From: JAIVHA01 sp965367295
GTDB lineage: Bacteria; Pseudomonadota; Gammaproteobacteria; DSM-19610
Direction of reading: 5' to 3'
Length of the DNA: 23,150 bases
NCBI GenBank assembly: GCA_965367295.1
Contig: CBDUHN010000047.1
Coordinates: forward strand, 1-23,150
Shown: one piece after another, positions 16,572 to 23,150 of the stretch
How positions within the stretch are numbered: the stretch's first letter is position 1
Layout of the letters: the number at the start of each line of letters is the position of its first letter
Translations under genes and position numbers: made by a program
The notes under the pieces: generated by a model
Database searches by the model: none
Told to the model about the DNA's origin: nothing
Seen by the model: only the letters and a program-made list of their open reading frames with translations

Positions 16572-16636
16572 TGTAGCTGCGATTCATTCGGATGCGTTTC
16601 ATCCGCTGTGGCAATGCGAATGAATTCGCGCCTACA
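16572..16636. repeat. Paired (BIME-like) REP element overlapping the argA 3' end
   Basis: A left arm TGTAGCTGCGATTCATTCG (16572-16590) faces an inverted right arm (16617-16636) whose reverse complement is TGTAGGCGCGAATTCATTCG. Between them CGGATG (16589-16594) and CATCCG (16600-16605) form a small inner hairpin around CGTTT. The right arm runs into argA, whose TAG stop codon lies at 16632-16634. Confidence 0.75.
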
Positions 16637-17957
16637 GGCGTTTCAGGAACACCTTCGACTTGCGCTGATAGTTGTACATGCTGCGCTTGGTCAACGGCAG
16701 TTCCTCCACCTTGCCGACGCGGAAACCCCGTTCCCGGAACCAGTGGGCGGTGCGGGTGGTGAGCACGAACAGGCTGTTGAAGTCCTTGTCGAGGGCTTCC
16801 CGCTCGATGGCCTGCAGCAGTACATCGCCGCGGCCCTCGTTCTGGTAGTCGCGATGCACAGCCAGGCAGGCGAGTTCGCCCATCCTGCTTTTGGGATGTG
16901 GATACAGTGCCGCACAGCCGATGATGCTGCCGTCGCGTTCGATGACCTTGAAGTGGCCGATCTCCATTTCCAGCAGTTCCCTTGACCGCCGTACCAGGAT
17001 GCCTTCCTCTTCCAGCGGCGCGATCAGTTCGAGGATACCGCCGGCATCTTCGATCACGGCCTGGCGCAGGCCTTCGAAGATCTCGGCGGTGATCAGGGTG
17101 CCGCTGCCGTCGCGGGTGAACAGTTCCCGCAGCAGGGCGCCATCGATGCCGCGGCCCACCAGGTGCACGCGCCGTACGCCGCGCTTGACGGCGTGGATGG
17201 CGCTTTCCAGGTGCCGGATCATATCCTCGGGCAGTTTGCGCCTTGATTGCAGCAGCTTGGCCGCTGCCGAGGGGTTGAGCTGCTGAATGAGCTGGCGCCG
17301 GGCATCGAGCAGCCCCTTGCCTTCCACCAGCATGATGAGTTTGTCGGCCTTCAGGGCCACGGCAGCGGCAGTGGCCACCTCTTCGGCACTGAGGTTGAAG
17401 ATCTCACCGGTGGGGGAGTAGCCGAGCGGTGACAGCAGTACCACGGAGTTGTCGCTGAGATTGTCCTGGATGGCCTCGGCGTCGATCTTGCGCACCTCTC
17501 CGGTGTGGCAATAGTCGATGCCATCGCGCACGCCCAGAGGTCGCGCGGTGACAAAATTGCCGGAGGCGACCCGGATGCGCGCACCGTACATGGGGGTACT
17601 GGCCAGGCCCATGGACAGCATGGCCTCGATCTCCACCCGCACCGTACCGACGGCTTCTTTGACGCAGGCCAGGGCCGTGTCGTCGGTGACGCGCAGGCCG
17701 TTTACGTACTGCATTTCAGTGTGGGCCTCCGCCAGCCGCTGTTCGATCTGCGGGCGCGCACCATGCACCAGCACCAGGCGCACGCCCAGGCTGTTGAGCA
17801 GGGCGATGTCCTGGATCAGGATCGGGAAGCTGTCATCGGCCACCGCCTCGCCGCTGAGTACCAGCACGAAGGTGCTTTCCACATGGGCGTGGATATAGGG
17901 TGCGGAATGCCGGAAGGCGGTGACGAAATCGCAGCTGATGTCGGTTTTCTGGGGCAC
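16632..17957 (-). CDS. argA: Amino-acid N-acetyltransferase (N-acetylglutamate synthase)
   Basis: ArgA acetylates glutamate with acetyl-CoA, the first step of arginine synthesis, and is normally feedback-inhibited by arginine. The 441-residue protein is the classical gammaproteobacterial two-domain form. An N-terminal amino-acid-kinase-like regulatory domain covers about residues 1-290 (FRHSAPYIHAH, LVLVHGARPQIEQRL). A C-terminal GNAT domain covers about 295-441, with the acetyl-CoA loop YQNEGRGDVLL. Translation starts at GTG (17957): a TAA lies four codons upstream and the N-terminus aligns with known ArgA proteins. The Shine-Dalgarno is weak. argE is upstream on the same strand across 215 bases. 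The stop codon lies inside a REP-like element. Confidence 0.96.
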   Translation of the reverse strand: MPQKTDISCDFVTAFRHSAPYIHAHVESTFVLVLSGEAVADDSFPILIQDIALLNSLGVRLVLVHGARPQIEQRLAEAHTEMQYVNGLRVTDDTALACVKEAVGTVRVEIEAMLSMGLASTPMYGARIRVASGNFVTARPLGVRDGIDYCHTGEVRKIDAEAIQDNLSDNSVVLLSPLGYSPTGEIFNLSAEEVATAAAVALKADKLIMLVEGKGLLDARRQLIQQLNPSAAAKLLQSRRKLPEDMIRHLESAIHAVKRGVRRVHLVGRGIDGALLRELFTRDGSGTLITAEIFEGLRQAVIEDAGGILELIAPLEEEGILVRRSRELLEMEIGHFKVIERDGSIIGCAALYPHPKSRMGELACLAVHRDYQNEGRGDVLLQAIEREALDKDFNSLFVLTTRTAHWFRERGFRVGKVEELPLTKRSMYNYQRKSKVFLKRL

Positions 17958-18031
17958 GGTGTGATCTTATGGTGAATGGATGTTCCCGCATCTTGCCGCA
18001 AACCGGCGATGAGGTGAAGGGCCTGGCCCTT

Positions 18032-18110
18032 GTCCGAATGAATCGAGGCCCGCGGGTAATGGCTGAGCTAAGGGTGCCTCTCACGCCGCAGGTGCGAATT
18101 CATTCGCAGC
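18032..18110. repeat. Pair of inverted REP-like cores between argE and argA
   Basis: CGAATGAAT (18035-18043) and the inverse ATTCATTCG (18098-18106) face each other. The second sits in CAGGTGCGAATTCATTCGCA, which holds a GCGAAT/ATTCGC hairpin with a TC loop. They separate argE from argA. A short palindrome AAGGGCC-T-GGCCCTT lies just before the first core (18017-18031). Confidence 0.65.
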
Positions 18111-18146
18111 GACAGGGTGGTTCCCTCGGAGCGCGGTGTATTGGCG

Positions 18147-18166
18147 GGTCCGAATGCAGGCGGACC
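18147..18166 (-). terminator. Hairpin directly downstream of argE
   Basis: GGTCCG (18147-18152) and CGGACC (18161-18166) are perfect complements with an 8-base loop, six bases past the argE stop in the minus-strand transcript. No T tract follows. It may reduce read-through from argE into argA, or be a degenerate REP member, since the loop begins CGAATG-like. Confidence 0.4.
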
Positions 18167-18172
18167 AGGCAC

Positions 18173-19324
18173 CTAGAGGCAGAAGCGCCGGATCAATCCG
18201 TGCAGTACCTCCAGCGTTGGCGTGAGGCGATCCAGCGCCAGGTATTCATCGGGCTGGTGGGCCTGGTCGATATCGCCGGGGCCCAGGATGATGGTGTCCA
18301 TGCCCAGTTCATTCAGATAGGGCCCCTCGGTACCGAATGCCACCGCGCCGGCGCTATGGCCGGTGAGCTGTTCCGCGGCCTGTACGATGGCGGCCCCGGC
18401 ATCGGTTTCCATGGCCGGGGTGCCACCGAACAACGGTTCCAGCTGCAGTTCCAGGCCACTGCCGGCGAGACGCTGTTCCAGGCGTTTGGCCATGGTCTGG
18501 CGCAGGTCATCGAGGTCCATGCCGGGCAGCGGGCGGATGTCGATGTGCAGTTCGCACTGGGCGCAGATACGGTTGGGATTGTCACCACCATGGATGTGGC
18601 CCAGGTTGAGGGTCGGCACCGGTACCTCGAACAGCGGATTGTGATGCCGGCCCTGCAATTCCTCGCGCCAGGCGAGCAGTTCGCCGAGCACCTGGTGCAT
18701 GCCTTCCAGGGCATTACGGCCCAGGGCGGGGTCGCTGGAATGGCCGGAGGCACCGCGGATCCGGATCGCCTCCATGAGAATACCCTTGTGCAGCCGGATC
18801 GGGCGCATGCCGGTGGGTTCACCGATCACCGCGTGACGGCCCAGCCGGGTCCTGGCATCCACCAGCGACTGGGCGCCGATCATGGAGCTTTCCTCGTCGG
18901 CGGTGGCGAGGATGATGATGGGATGTTTCAGATCCTCGGCGCGGTACTGGCGCGCCGCCTCGATGGCGATGGCCAGGAAGCTCTTCATGTCCGAGGTGCC
19001 AAGACCGTAGAGTCGATCCTGGTCCTCGGTCATGGCGAAGGGATCATGCTGCCAACGGCCCTCGTCATAGGGCACGGTATCGGTGTGGCCGGCCAGTACC
19101 AGACCCTCGGGGCCGCGGCCCAGGGTGGCGATCAGGTTGGCCTTGTGACCGCTGGGGCTGAGTGCCTGGATCTCGGTTTCGAAACCAAGGTCGTCGAGCC
19201 ATTCGGCGAGCCGGTCGATGACGTTGCGGTTGCCCTGGTCAAAGGCCGGACTGACGCTGCTGATCGATGGCAGGGCGATCAGGTCGTGGATCATGGTGAG
19301 GAGTTTCGGGGGCTGGGTGATCAC
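18173..19324 (-). CDS. argE: N-acetylornithine deacetylase
   Basis: ArgE is an M20-family metallohydrolase that removes acetate from N-acetylornithine to give ornithine in the linear arginine pathway. In 383 residues the metal and catalytic positions are visible: GHTDTVP with H80 and D82, the bridging D112 in GTSDMKSF, the catalytic/metal pair E144-E145 in ADEESS, E169 in GEPTGM, and the C-terminal H356 in DIDQAHQPDEYL. The best start is GTG at 19322-19324; an ATG ten codons later (19294) is possible. Having both argA and argE indicates the non-recycling (ArgE) route. The start region is divergent from the DUF2285-type gene. No ArgR box was recognised. Confidence 0.94.
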   Translation of the reverse strand: MITQPPKLLTMIHDLIALPSISSVSPAFDQGNRNVIDRLAEWLDDLGFETEIQALSPSGHKANLIATLGRGPEGLVLAGHTDTVPYDEGRWQHDPFAMTEDQDRLYGLGTSDMKSFLAIAIEAARQYRAEDLKHPIIILATADEESSMIGAQSLVDARTRLGRHAVIGEPTGMRPIRLHKGILMEAIRIRGASGHSSDPALGRNALEGMHQVLGELLAWREELQGRHHNPLFEVPVPTLNLGHIHGGDNPNRICAQCELHIDIRPLPGMDLDDLRQTMAKRLEQRLAGSGLELQLEPLFGGTPAMETDAGAAIVQAAEQLTGHSAGAVAFGTEGPYLNELGMDTIILGPGDIDQAHQPDEYLALDRLTPTLEVLHGLIRRFCL

Positions 19325-19418
19325 GATGCATCCACGAAGGTGAACAGTATTTTGCTAGCATACAAGAATTCCGCGATTGGGTGGCGACCGGAATGCTTCG
19401 GAATACAGGGGGATTTGC

Positions 19419-20159
19419 ATGGCAACGCCGAACTGGCGTAATCCGGATGACTATGGCTTCGCCACTATGCTCAGCCGTGAGCAGTGGGCCTGGGAGTTCC
19501 TGCGTCGCAATCCCGAGTACCAACGGGACTGGCGGCAGTTCTGGTCCGCCTGGCAGGCGCTGGAGCAGGAGTACGGGGCACCGCCGAACCGGGATTTCCA
19601 GGCCTGGCAGCGCGACCCGCGGGCCTACCGGGAGGTGGGCAGGGACGCGGATGCCGGCGATTGCCGGGTGGATGAGGACCGGGTATTGATCGAATGCGCC
19701 CTTGGTGCCAAATGGGGCTTCTACAAGTTTCCCCTCGACCCGGCAGTGGATCGGCCGGTCATCGGCGAACAGCTGAGCTGGCGCGAGCTGCCGCAGGGCG
19801 TGGTGCGCCTGTCCGATGATGATGAGACCTACCTGGGTGGCAATCCGGCGCACATCGGCCTGGGGTTTGATCTCGATCTGCCATTGCGCGAGCAACTGGA
19901 TCGGGCCCGGCAGTTCCTGGTCGCCACCCAGCGTGGCCGGGTGCGGGACGGTTTGGTGCAGATGCGTACCGTGACGGCACGGTGGCCGGACTGGCAGCGT
20001 TATCTGCGCTGCCTGGACGCCCTGGTGGCGGGTGCCACCCGTGAGGAAGTGGGGCGGGTACTGGGGCGATCCGCCTCGCAACTGGAAGCGGATTATGTCC
20101 GGGCGCTGCAGCTGCGCGAAGGTGCCTACCGGGAGTTGCCGGGGTTGCCCGAGTCCTGA
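19419..20159 (+). CDS. DUF2285-domain, transcriptional-regulator-like protein (single-ORF fusion)
   Basis: This is a cytoplasmic protein of 246 residues with no membrane segment or catalytic motif. The N-terminal WAWEFLRRNPEYQRDW (23-38) is the signature of a 'transcriptional regulator-like' domain found in proteobacterial mobile elements. The C-terminal half (about 150-240) resembles DUF2285, with FDLDLPLREQL, RWPDWQRYLRCLDALVAGAT and a helix-turn-helix-like end (REEVGRVLGRSASQLEADYVRAL). Proteins with these two domains are known to me mainly from integrative and conjugative elements, where members regulate excision. Here the gene stands alone between argE and a metal transporter. The ATG at 19419 has AGGGGGA five bases upstream; an earlier in-frame start at 19377 lacks support. 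Its target and function are unknown. Confidence 0.82.
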   Translation: MATPNWRNPDDYGFATMLSREQWAWEFLRRNPEYQRDWRQFWSAWQALEQEYGAPPNRDFQAWQRDPRAYREVGRDADAGDCRVDEDRVLIECALGAKWGFYKFPLDPAVDRPVIGEQLSWRELPQGVVRLSDDDETYLGGNPAHIGLGFDLDLPLREQLDRARQFLVATQRGRVRDGLVQMRTVTARWPDWQRYLRCLDALVAGATREEVGRVLGRSASQLEADYVRALQLREGAYRELPGLPES

Positions 20160-20180
20160 TCCGGCCGGGATGGTCTGCCT

Positions 20181-20196
20181 GCCCGTGGCGGGCGGC
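20181..20196 (+). terminator. Small hairpin after the DUF2285-type gene
   Basis: GCCCG (20181-20185) pairs with CGGGC (20189-20193) around TGG; GCC (20177-20179) and GGC (20194-20196) extend it across a bulged T. It lies 22 bases past the stop and is followed by AT-rich AGTATATTCC. Weak candidate terminator; the TATATT (20200-20205) might alternatively be the -10 of the transporter gene. Confidence 0.3.
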
Positions 20197-20246
20197 CAGT
20201 ATATTCCTGGGCATATCAATACCAATCAATCATAAGGTGACCCTCG

Positions 20247-21170
20247 ATGGCAGGTTCTTCGAAAAAGGTGATTATTGCAGCACTGGTCGGCAACAGCCTG
20301 GTAGCGGTTACCAAGTTCATTGCCGCCGGCATAACCGGCAGTTCGGCCATGCTGTCGGAAGGCATTCACTCGGTGGTGGATACCGGTAACCAGGGCCTGC
20401 TGCTGTATGGCATGAAACGGGCGCAGCGGCCGCCGGATGAGGAATTCCCCTTCGGTCATGGCAAGGAGATCTATTTCTGGAGCTTTGTGGTGGCGATCCT
20501 GATCTTCGCCCTGGGGGCCGGAATCTCGATCTACGAAGGGATTGTGCATATCCGTCATCCGGTCGCCATGCAGAATCCGCTGGTGAACTATGTCGTGCTG
20601 CTGCTGGCCATCGCCTTCGAGGGCGCCGCCTGGTACTTCGCATTGCGGGAATTTGCCCGGGACAAGGGGCGTCTGGGATACCTGGAAGCGGTGCAGCGCA
20701 GTAAGGATCCGCGCATGTTCGTTGTGCTGTTCGAGGATTCCGCTGCCCTGCTGGGGCTGATCTGCGCCCTGGCCGGGGTTGCCCTCACGCAGTTCACCGG
20801 CAACCCGGTGTATGACGGCCTCGCCTCGGTGGTGATCGGCCTGGTGCTGGGTGGCACCGCGATCTGGCTGGCCTATGAAACCAAGGGCCTGCTGATCGGT
20901 GAAAGTGCTGCCCAGGGCGTGGTGCAGGGCCTCCGCGCCCTGGTCAAGGCGCGTCCCGAGGTGGGGCATCTGAACATGGTGTCCACCATGCACATGGGCC
21001 CGGGTTTCGTGCTCGCCGTCATCAGTGTGGATTTCATCGACTCGTTGAGTGCCGACGAGGTGGAACTGGCCACGCAGGACATGAACCGGGCGATCAAGGT
21101 TGCGTATCCCCTCATCCAGAGGGTGTTCATCGAGGCCATGCCGCGTGGAGTGCGCCCGGAGGCGGCCTGA
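20247..21170 (+). CDS. Cation diffusion facilitator (CDF) family transporter, ZnT9-like
   Basis: This is a predicted inner-membrane divalent-cation (probably zinc) antiporter of 307 residues. The N-terminal half has CDF helices with the metal-site motif SEGIHSVVDTGNQ (H41, D45) and the loop FPFGHGKEIYFW. Later helices lie near 112-130, 160-180 and 190-212, and a soluble C-terminal domain runs from about 215. In the fifth-helix region the classical HxxxD is replaced by LFEDSAALLG (E163, D164), which I believe is usual for the ZnT9-like branch. That would set it apart from FieF/ZitB-type pumps. The ATG at 20247 has AAGGTGA (20234-20240) upstream. Metal specificity is not shown by the sequence. 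Confidence 0.88.
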   Translation: MAGSSKKVIIAALVGNSLVAVTKFIAAGITGSSAMLSEGIHSVVDTGNQGLLLYGMKRAQRPPDEEFPFGHGKEIYFWSFVVAILIFALGAGISIYEGIVHIRHPVAMQNPLVNYVVLLLAIAFEGAAWYFALREFARDKGRLGYLEAVQRSKDPRMFVVLFEDSAALLGLICALAGVALTQFTGNPVYDGLASVVIGLVLGGTAIWLAYETKGLLIGESAAQGVVQGLRALVKARPEVGHLNMVSTMHMGPGFVLAVISVDFIDSLSADEVELATQDMNRAIKVAYPLIQRVFIEAMPRGVRPEAA

Positions 21171-21184
21171 GGTCGCGCCTGCTT

Positions 21185-21213
21185 TTGGCCCCTTTCGGCG
21201 GACGCGCTACAAT
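21185..21213 (+). promoter_or_regulatory. Probable sigma-70 promoter of ilvD
   Basis: TTGGCC (21185-21190) and TACAAT (21208-21213) are spaced by 17 bases and match the consensus at four and five of six positions. Transcription would start near 21220, giving a leader of about 45 bases. The site begins 14 bases after the transporter stop, so ilvD can be expressed independently. Confidence 0.55.
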
Positions 21214-21223
21214 ACCGGGCTCT

Positions 21224-21241
21224 GCGGGCCACCGGGTCCGC
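21224..21241 (+). promoter_or_regulatory. Hairpin in the ilvD leader
   Basis: GCGGGCC (21224-21230) pairs with GGTCCGC (21235-21241), including one G-U pair, around a 4-base ACCG loop. It would form close to the 5' end of the predicted mRNA, 12 bases before the Shine-Dalgarno GGAGA (21253-21257). No leader peptide rich in branched-chain codons was seen, so classical attenuation is not supported. Confidence 0.35.
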
Positions 21242-21264
21242 CCGTGTTCCCCGGAGACTACCCC

Positions 21265-22947
21265 ATGACCGACCAGAAGTTGAATCGCTACAGTTCCCGC
21301 ATCACCCAGCCCAAGGCGCAGGGCGCCTCCCAGGCCATGCTCTACGGCACCGGTCTGACCGAGGCCGACATGGACAAGGCCCAGGTGGGTATCGCCAGTG
21401 TCTGGTGGGAAGGCAACACCTGCAATATGCACCTCAACGATCTCGCCGCCGAGGTGAAGAAGGGGGTTGTGGCTGCGGATCTGGTGGGTATGCGTTTCAA
21501 CACCATCGGTGTATCCGATGGCATCTCCATGGGTACCGATGGCATGAGCTATTCGCTGCAGTCGCGCGAGATCATCGCCGATTCCATCGAAACGGTGATG
21601 GGCGGGCAATGGTATGACGGTCTGATCGCCATCCCCGGCTGCGACAAGAACATGCCCGGCACGGTGATTGCCATGGGCCGCCTCAACCGCCCCGCCATCA
21701 TGGTCTACGGCGGCACCATCAAGCCCGGCCACAGCCACGACAAGACCCTGGATATCGTCTCTGCCTTCCAGAGTTATGGCGAGTTTCTGGCCCACAAGAT
21801 CGACGACGCCGAGCGCGAGGATATCGTCCGGCATTCCTGCCCGGGTGCCGGTGCCTGCGGCGGCATGTACACCGCCAACACCATGGCCTGTGCCATCGAG
21901 GCCATGGGCATGAGCCTGCCCTACAGTTCCTCCACGCCCGCCGTGGACCCGGGCAAGATCGCCGAGTGCATCCAGGCCGGCGAGATGATGCGCACGCTGC
22001 TGGAACTGGACCTCAAGCCACGCGACATCATGACCCGCGCCGCCTTCGAGAATGCCATGGTGATGGTCATCGCCACCGGGGGATCCACCAATGCAGTGCT
22101 GCACCTGCTGGCCATGGCGCGCGCCGTGGACGTCCCCCTTTCCATTGATGACTTCCAGAAGGTCTCTGATCGTGTGCCCTTCCTCGCCGACCTCAAGCCC
22201 TCGGGCCAGTATGTGATGGAAGACCTGCACAACGTGGGCGGCACGCCGGCGGTGATGAAGTACCTGTTGCAGCAGGGCCTGATCGACGGCAGCTGCATGA
22301 CCGTTACCGGCAAGACCCTGGCCGAGAACCTGGCCGAGGTACCGGATCTCACCCCGGGGCAGGATGTCATCCACAGCGTCGACAACCCGATCAAGGAAAC
22401 CGGTCATATCCGCATCCTCAAGGGTAATCTGGCGCCCGGCGGCTCGGTGGCCAAGATCACCGGCAAGGAAGGGCTGCATTTCTCCGGTCCGGCGCGGGTC
22501 TATGACTGCGAGGAAGACATGTTGGCCGGCCTGGAGCGCAGCGAGATCCAGAAGGGTGATGTGGTGGTGATCCGCTATGAAGGTCCCAAGGGCGGTCCCG
22601 GCATGCCGGAGATGCTCACCCCCACCTCGGCCATCATGGGAGCCGGGCTCGGCAAGGACGTGGCGCTGCTTACCGACGGGCGCTTCTCCGGTGGTTCCCA
22701 CGGTTTCATCATCGGCCACATCGTGCCCGAGGCACAGGAAGGCGGACCGCTGGGCCTGGTCCGGAACGGTGATCTCATCACCATCGATGCCGAGAACAAC
22801 ACCCTGTCGGTGGATGTGAGCGATGACGAGATGAAGCAGCGCCGTGCGGCATGGAAGATGCCACCCTATAAAGCCAGTCGCGGAACCCTGTACAAGTTCA
22901 TCAAGAACGTCAGCGATGCCTCGCACGGGTGTGTGACGGACGAGTGA
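21265..22947 (+). CDS. ilvD: Dihydroxy-acid dehydratase
   Basis: IlvD dehydrates 2,3-dihydroxyisovalerate and its methylvalerate homologue to the 2-keto acids that precede valine, leucine, isoleucine and pantothenate. The 560-residue protein carries the three iron-sulfur cysteine motifs: NTCNMH (C53), PGCDKNMPG (C126) and GAGACGGMYTANTM (C198). D85, D127 and K128 are the likely magnesium-site residues. GGSTNAVLHLLA and the C-terminal DGRFSGGSHGFIIGH are typical. The set of three cysteines and the length suggest the [2Fe-2S] class, but cluster type is not provable from sequence. The ATG at 21265 has GGAGA seven bases upstream; a longer in-frame start at 21100 inside the transporter gene is rejected. 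Confidence 0.97.
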   Translation: MTDQKLNRYSSRITQPKAQGASQAMLYGTGLTEADMDKAQVGIASVWWEGNTCNMHLNDLAAEVKKGVVAADLVGMRFNTIGVSDGISMGTDGMSYSLQSREIIADSIETVMGGQWYDGLIAIPGCDKNMPGTVIAMGRLNRPAIMVYGGTIKPGHSHDKTLDIVSAFQSYGEFLAHKIDDAEREDIVRHSCPGAGACGGMYTANTMACAIEAMGMSLPYSSSTPAVDPGKIAECIQAGEMMRTLLELDLKPRDIMTRAAFENAMVMVIATGGSTNAVLHLLAMARAVDVPLSIDDFQKVSDRVPFLADLKPSGQYVMEDLHNVGGTPAVMKYLLQQGLIDGSCMTVTGKTLAENLAEVPDLTPGQDVIHSVDNPIKETGHIRILKGNLAPGGSVAKITGKEGLHFSGPARVYDCEEDMLAGLERSEIQKGDVVVIRYEGPKGGPGMPEMLTPTSAIMGAGLGKDVALLTDGRFSGGSHGFIIGHIVPEAQEGGPLGLVRNGDLITIDAENNTLSVDVSDDEMKQRRAAWKMPPYKASRGTLYKFIKNVSDASHGCVTDE

Positions 22948-23034
22948 GGGGCGAAAAGGGATATCCGGTTTTATAGCACCAGTTCCCGGTGAGCCTCTTG
23001 TTGGGATCGTACAAGGGCAATGCGCTTCTTCCTG

Positions 23035-23082
23035 TTTGCCTGCTAATCCATTACCTTTTTTCCGCCCTTCGCCGGGCGGGTT
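23035..23082. repeat. 48-base repeat head, copy B
   Basis: This block is the partner of 16397-16444, about 81% identical without gaps, and includes the CCGCCC-TTCGCC-GGGCGG hairpin (23062-23079). Unlike copy A it continues into a second, A/T-rich palindrome. The 10-mer TTGCCTGCTA at its left end (23036-23045) is repeated directly at 23137-23146. Confidence 0.7.
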
Positions 23083-23113
23083 CATTTTCTTTGTCCCGCC
23101 AAAGAAAACGAAC
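23080..23113. repeat. Long hairpin in the terminal repeat element
   Basis: GTTCATTTTCTTTG (23080-23093) and CAAAGAAAACGAAC (23100-23113) pair at all 14 positions (one as G-U) around a 6-base loop. Sequences of this TTTTCTTTG/CAAAGAAAA type are familiar as dispersed repeats in proteobacterial genomes. The element runs off the window, so its length is unknown. It may also serve as the ilvD 3'-end structure. Confidence 0.65.
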
Positions 23114-23150
23114 CAAAAGAAAGGCGGCCCGACGGCTTGCCTGCTACGCG

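Larger units (their letters stand above)
16313..16631. other. Repeat-filled intergenic region between convergent methyltransferase and argA genes, 319 bases
   Basis: This gap holds no credible gene. From left to right it contains an inverted repeat TTCGGACG/CGTCCGAA (16349-16356 and 16378-16385), which could be a methyltransferase 3'-end hairpin, and a REP core CGAATGAAT (16382-16390). A 48-base repeat head (16397-16444), a nested palindrome (16458-16526) and a paired REP element (16572-16636) follow. Each repeat is listed separately. Confidence 0.75.

Noticed and set aside
16385..16576. 63-codon ORF in the repeat-filled gap
   Set aside because: Its sequence is set by the repeat head and the nested palindrome. 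There is no Shine-Dalgarno or independent coding evidence.
19325..19418. Possible ArgR box between argE and the DUF2285-type gene
   Set aside because: The AT-rich stretch around 19345-19375 does not show the paired half-sites of either the E. coli or the Pseudomonas ArgR operator.
17969..19441. 490-codon open frame on the plus strand
   Set aside because: It is antisense to argE, whose metal-site residues are intact. The open frame is a by-product of high-GC codon use.
21127..23085. 652-codon open frame on the minus strand
   Set aside because: It is fully antisense to ilvD. Its His/Gly/Ala-rich translation lacks any family motif, whereas the plus frame has all IlvD signatures.
1..23150. tRNA, rRNA, CRISPR array, integrase or defence system
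   Set aside because: I looked for cloverleaf-like ends, regularly spaced repeats and mobile-element proteins. Only the REP-like and modular repeats described were found.

Overview
The window looks like a chromosomal segment of a GC-rich gammaproteobacterium. The main evidence is the rho / trxA / rhlB block (the same neighbours as in Escherichia coli), a fused AAK-GNAT argA next to argE (an adjacency also known in Pseudomonas), a gspCDEF type II secretion block and cpdA. The intergenic repeats fit a free-living, possibly Chromatiales-like lineage, but genus cannot be read from this sequence. Almost all of the window is housekeeping or envelope genes. There is no phage, transposase, CRISPR array, rRNA or tRNA that I can see.

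Layout. 1-1676 (+): a 5'-truncated lemA and an M48 membrane metalloprotease with an N-terminal zinc ribbon. 1779-4280 (+): glycogen/maltodextrin phosphorylase, convergent with rho (4340-5596, -) across an 11-bp inverted repeat. trxA (5756-6082, -) lies upstream of rho and is divergent from rhlB (6409-7704, +). 7785-13497 (+): gspC, gspD, gspE and gspF, followed one base later by an MFS exporter (13499-14710) instead of gspG. cpdA (14765-15562, -) is divergent from a class I O-methyltransferase (15650-16312, +). argA (16632-17957, -) and argE (18173-19324, -) come next, and argE is divergent from a DUF2285-type regulator (19419-20159, +). A CDF metal transporter (20247-21170, +) and ilvD (21265-22947, +) follow, and the window ends inside a repeat element.

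How the genes work together. LemA and M48 proteins often co-occur in membrane quality control. Rho, RhlB and thioredoxin are core transcription, RNA and redox functions. GspC/D/E/F supply the inner-to-outer-membrane connector, outer-membrane secretin, ATPase and platform of a type II secretion system whose pseudopilins must be elsewhere. ArgA and ArgE are the first and fifth steps of linear arginine synthesis. IlvD makes the 2-keto acids for valine and isoleucine.

The least ordinary material is non-coding. (i) A REP-like family with core ATTCATTCG / CGAATGAAT occurs six times in 3.4 kb, all between genes, and one copy supplies the argA stop codon. (ii) A modular repeat with a shared 48-base head and different palindromic tails occurs at 16397 and 23035. 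The most interesting gene is the DUF2285-type protein, which joins in one ORF two domains otherwise known from regulators of integrative element excision.
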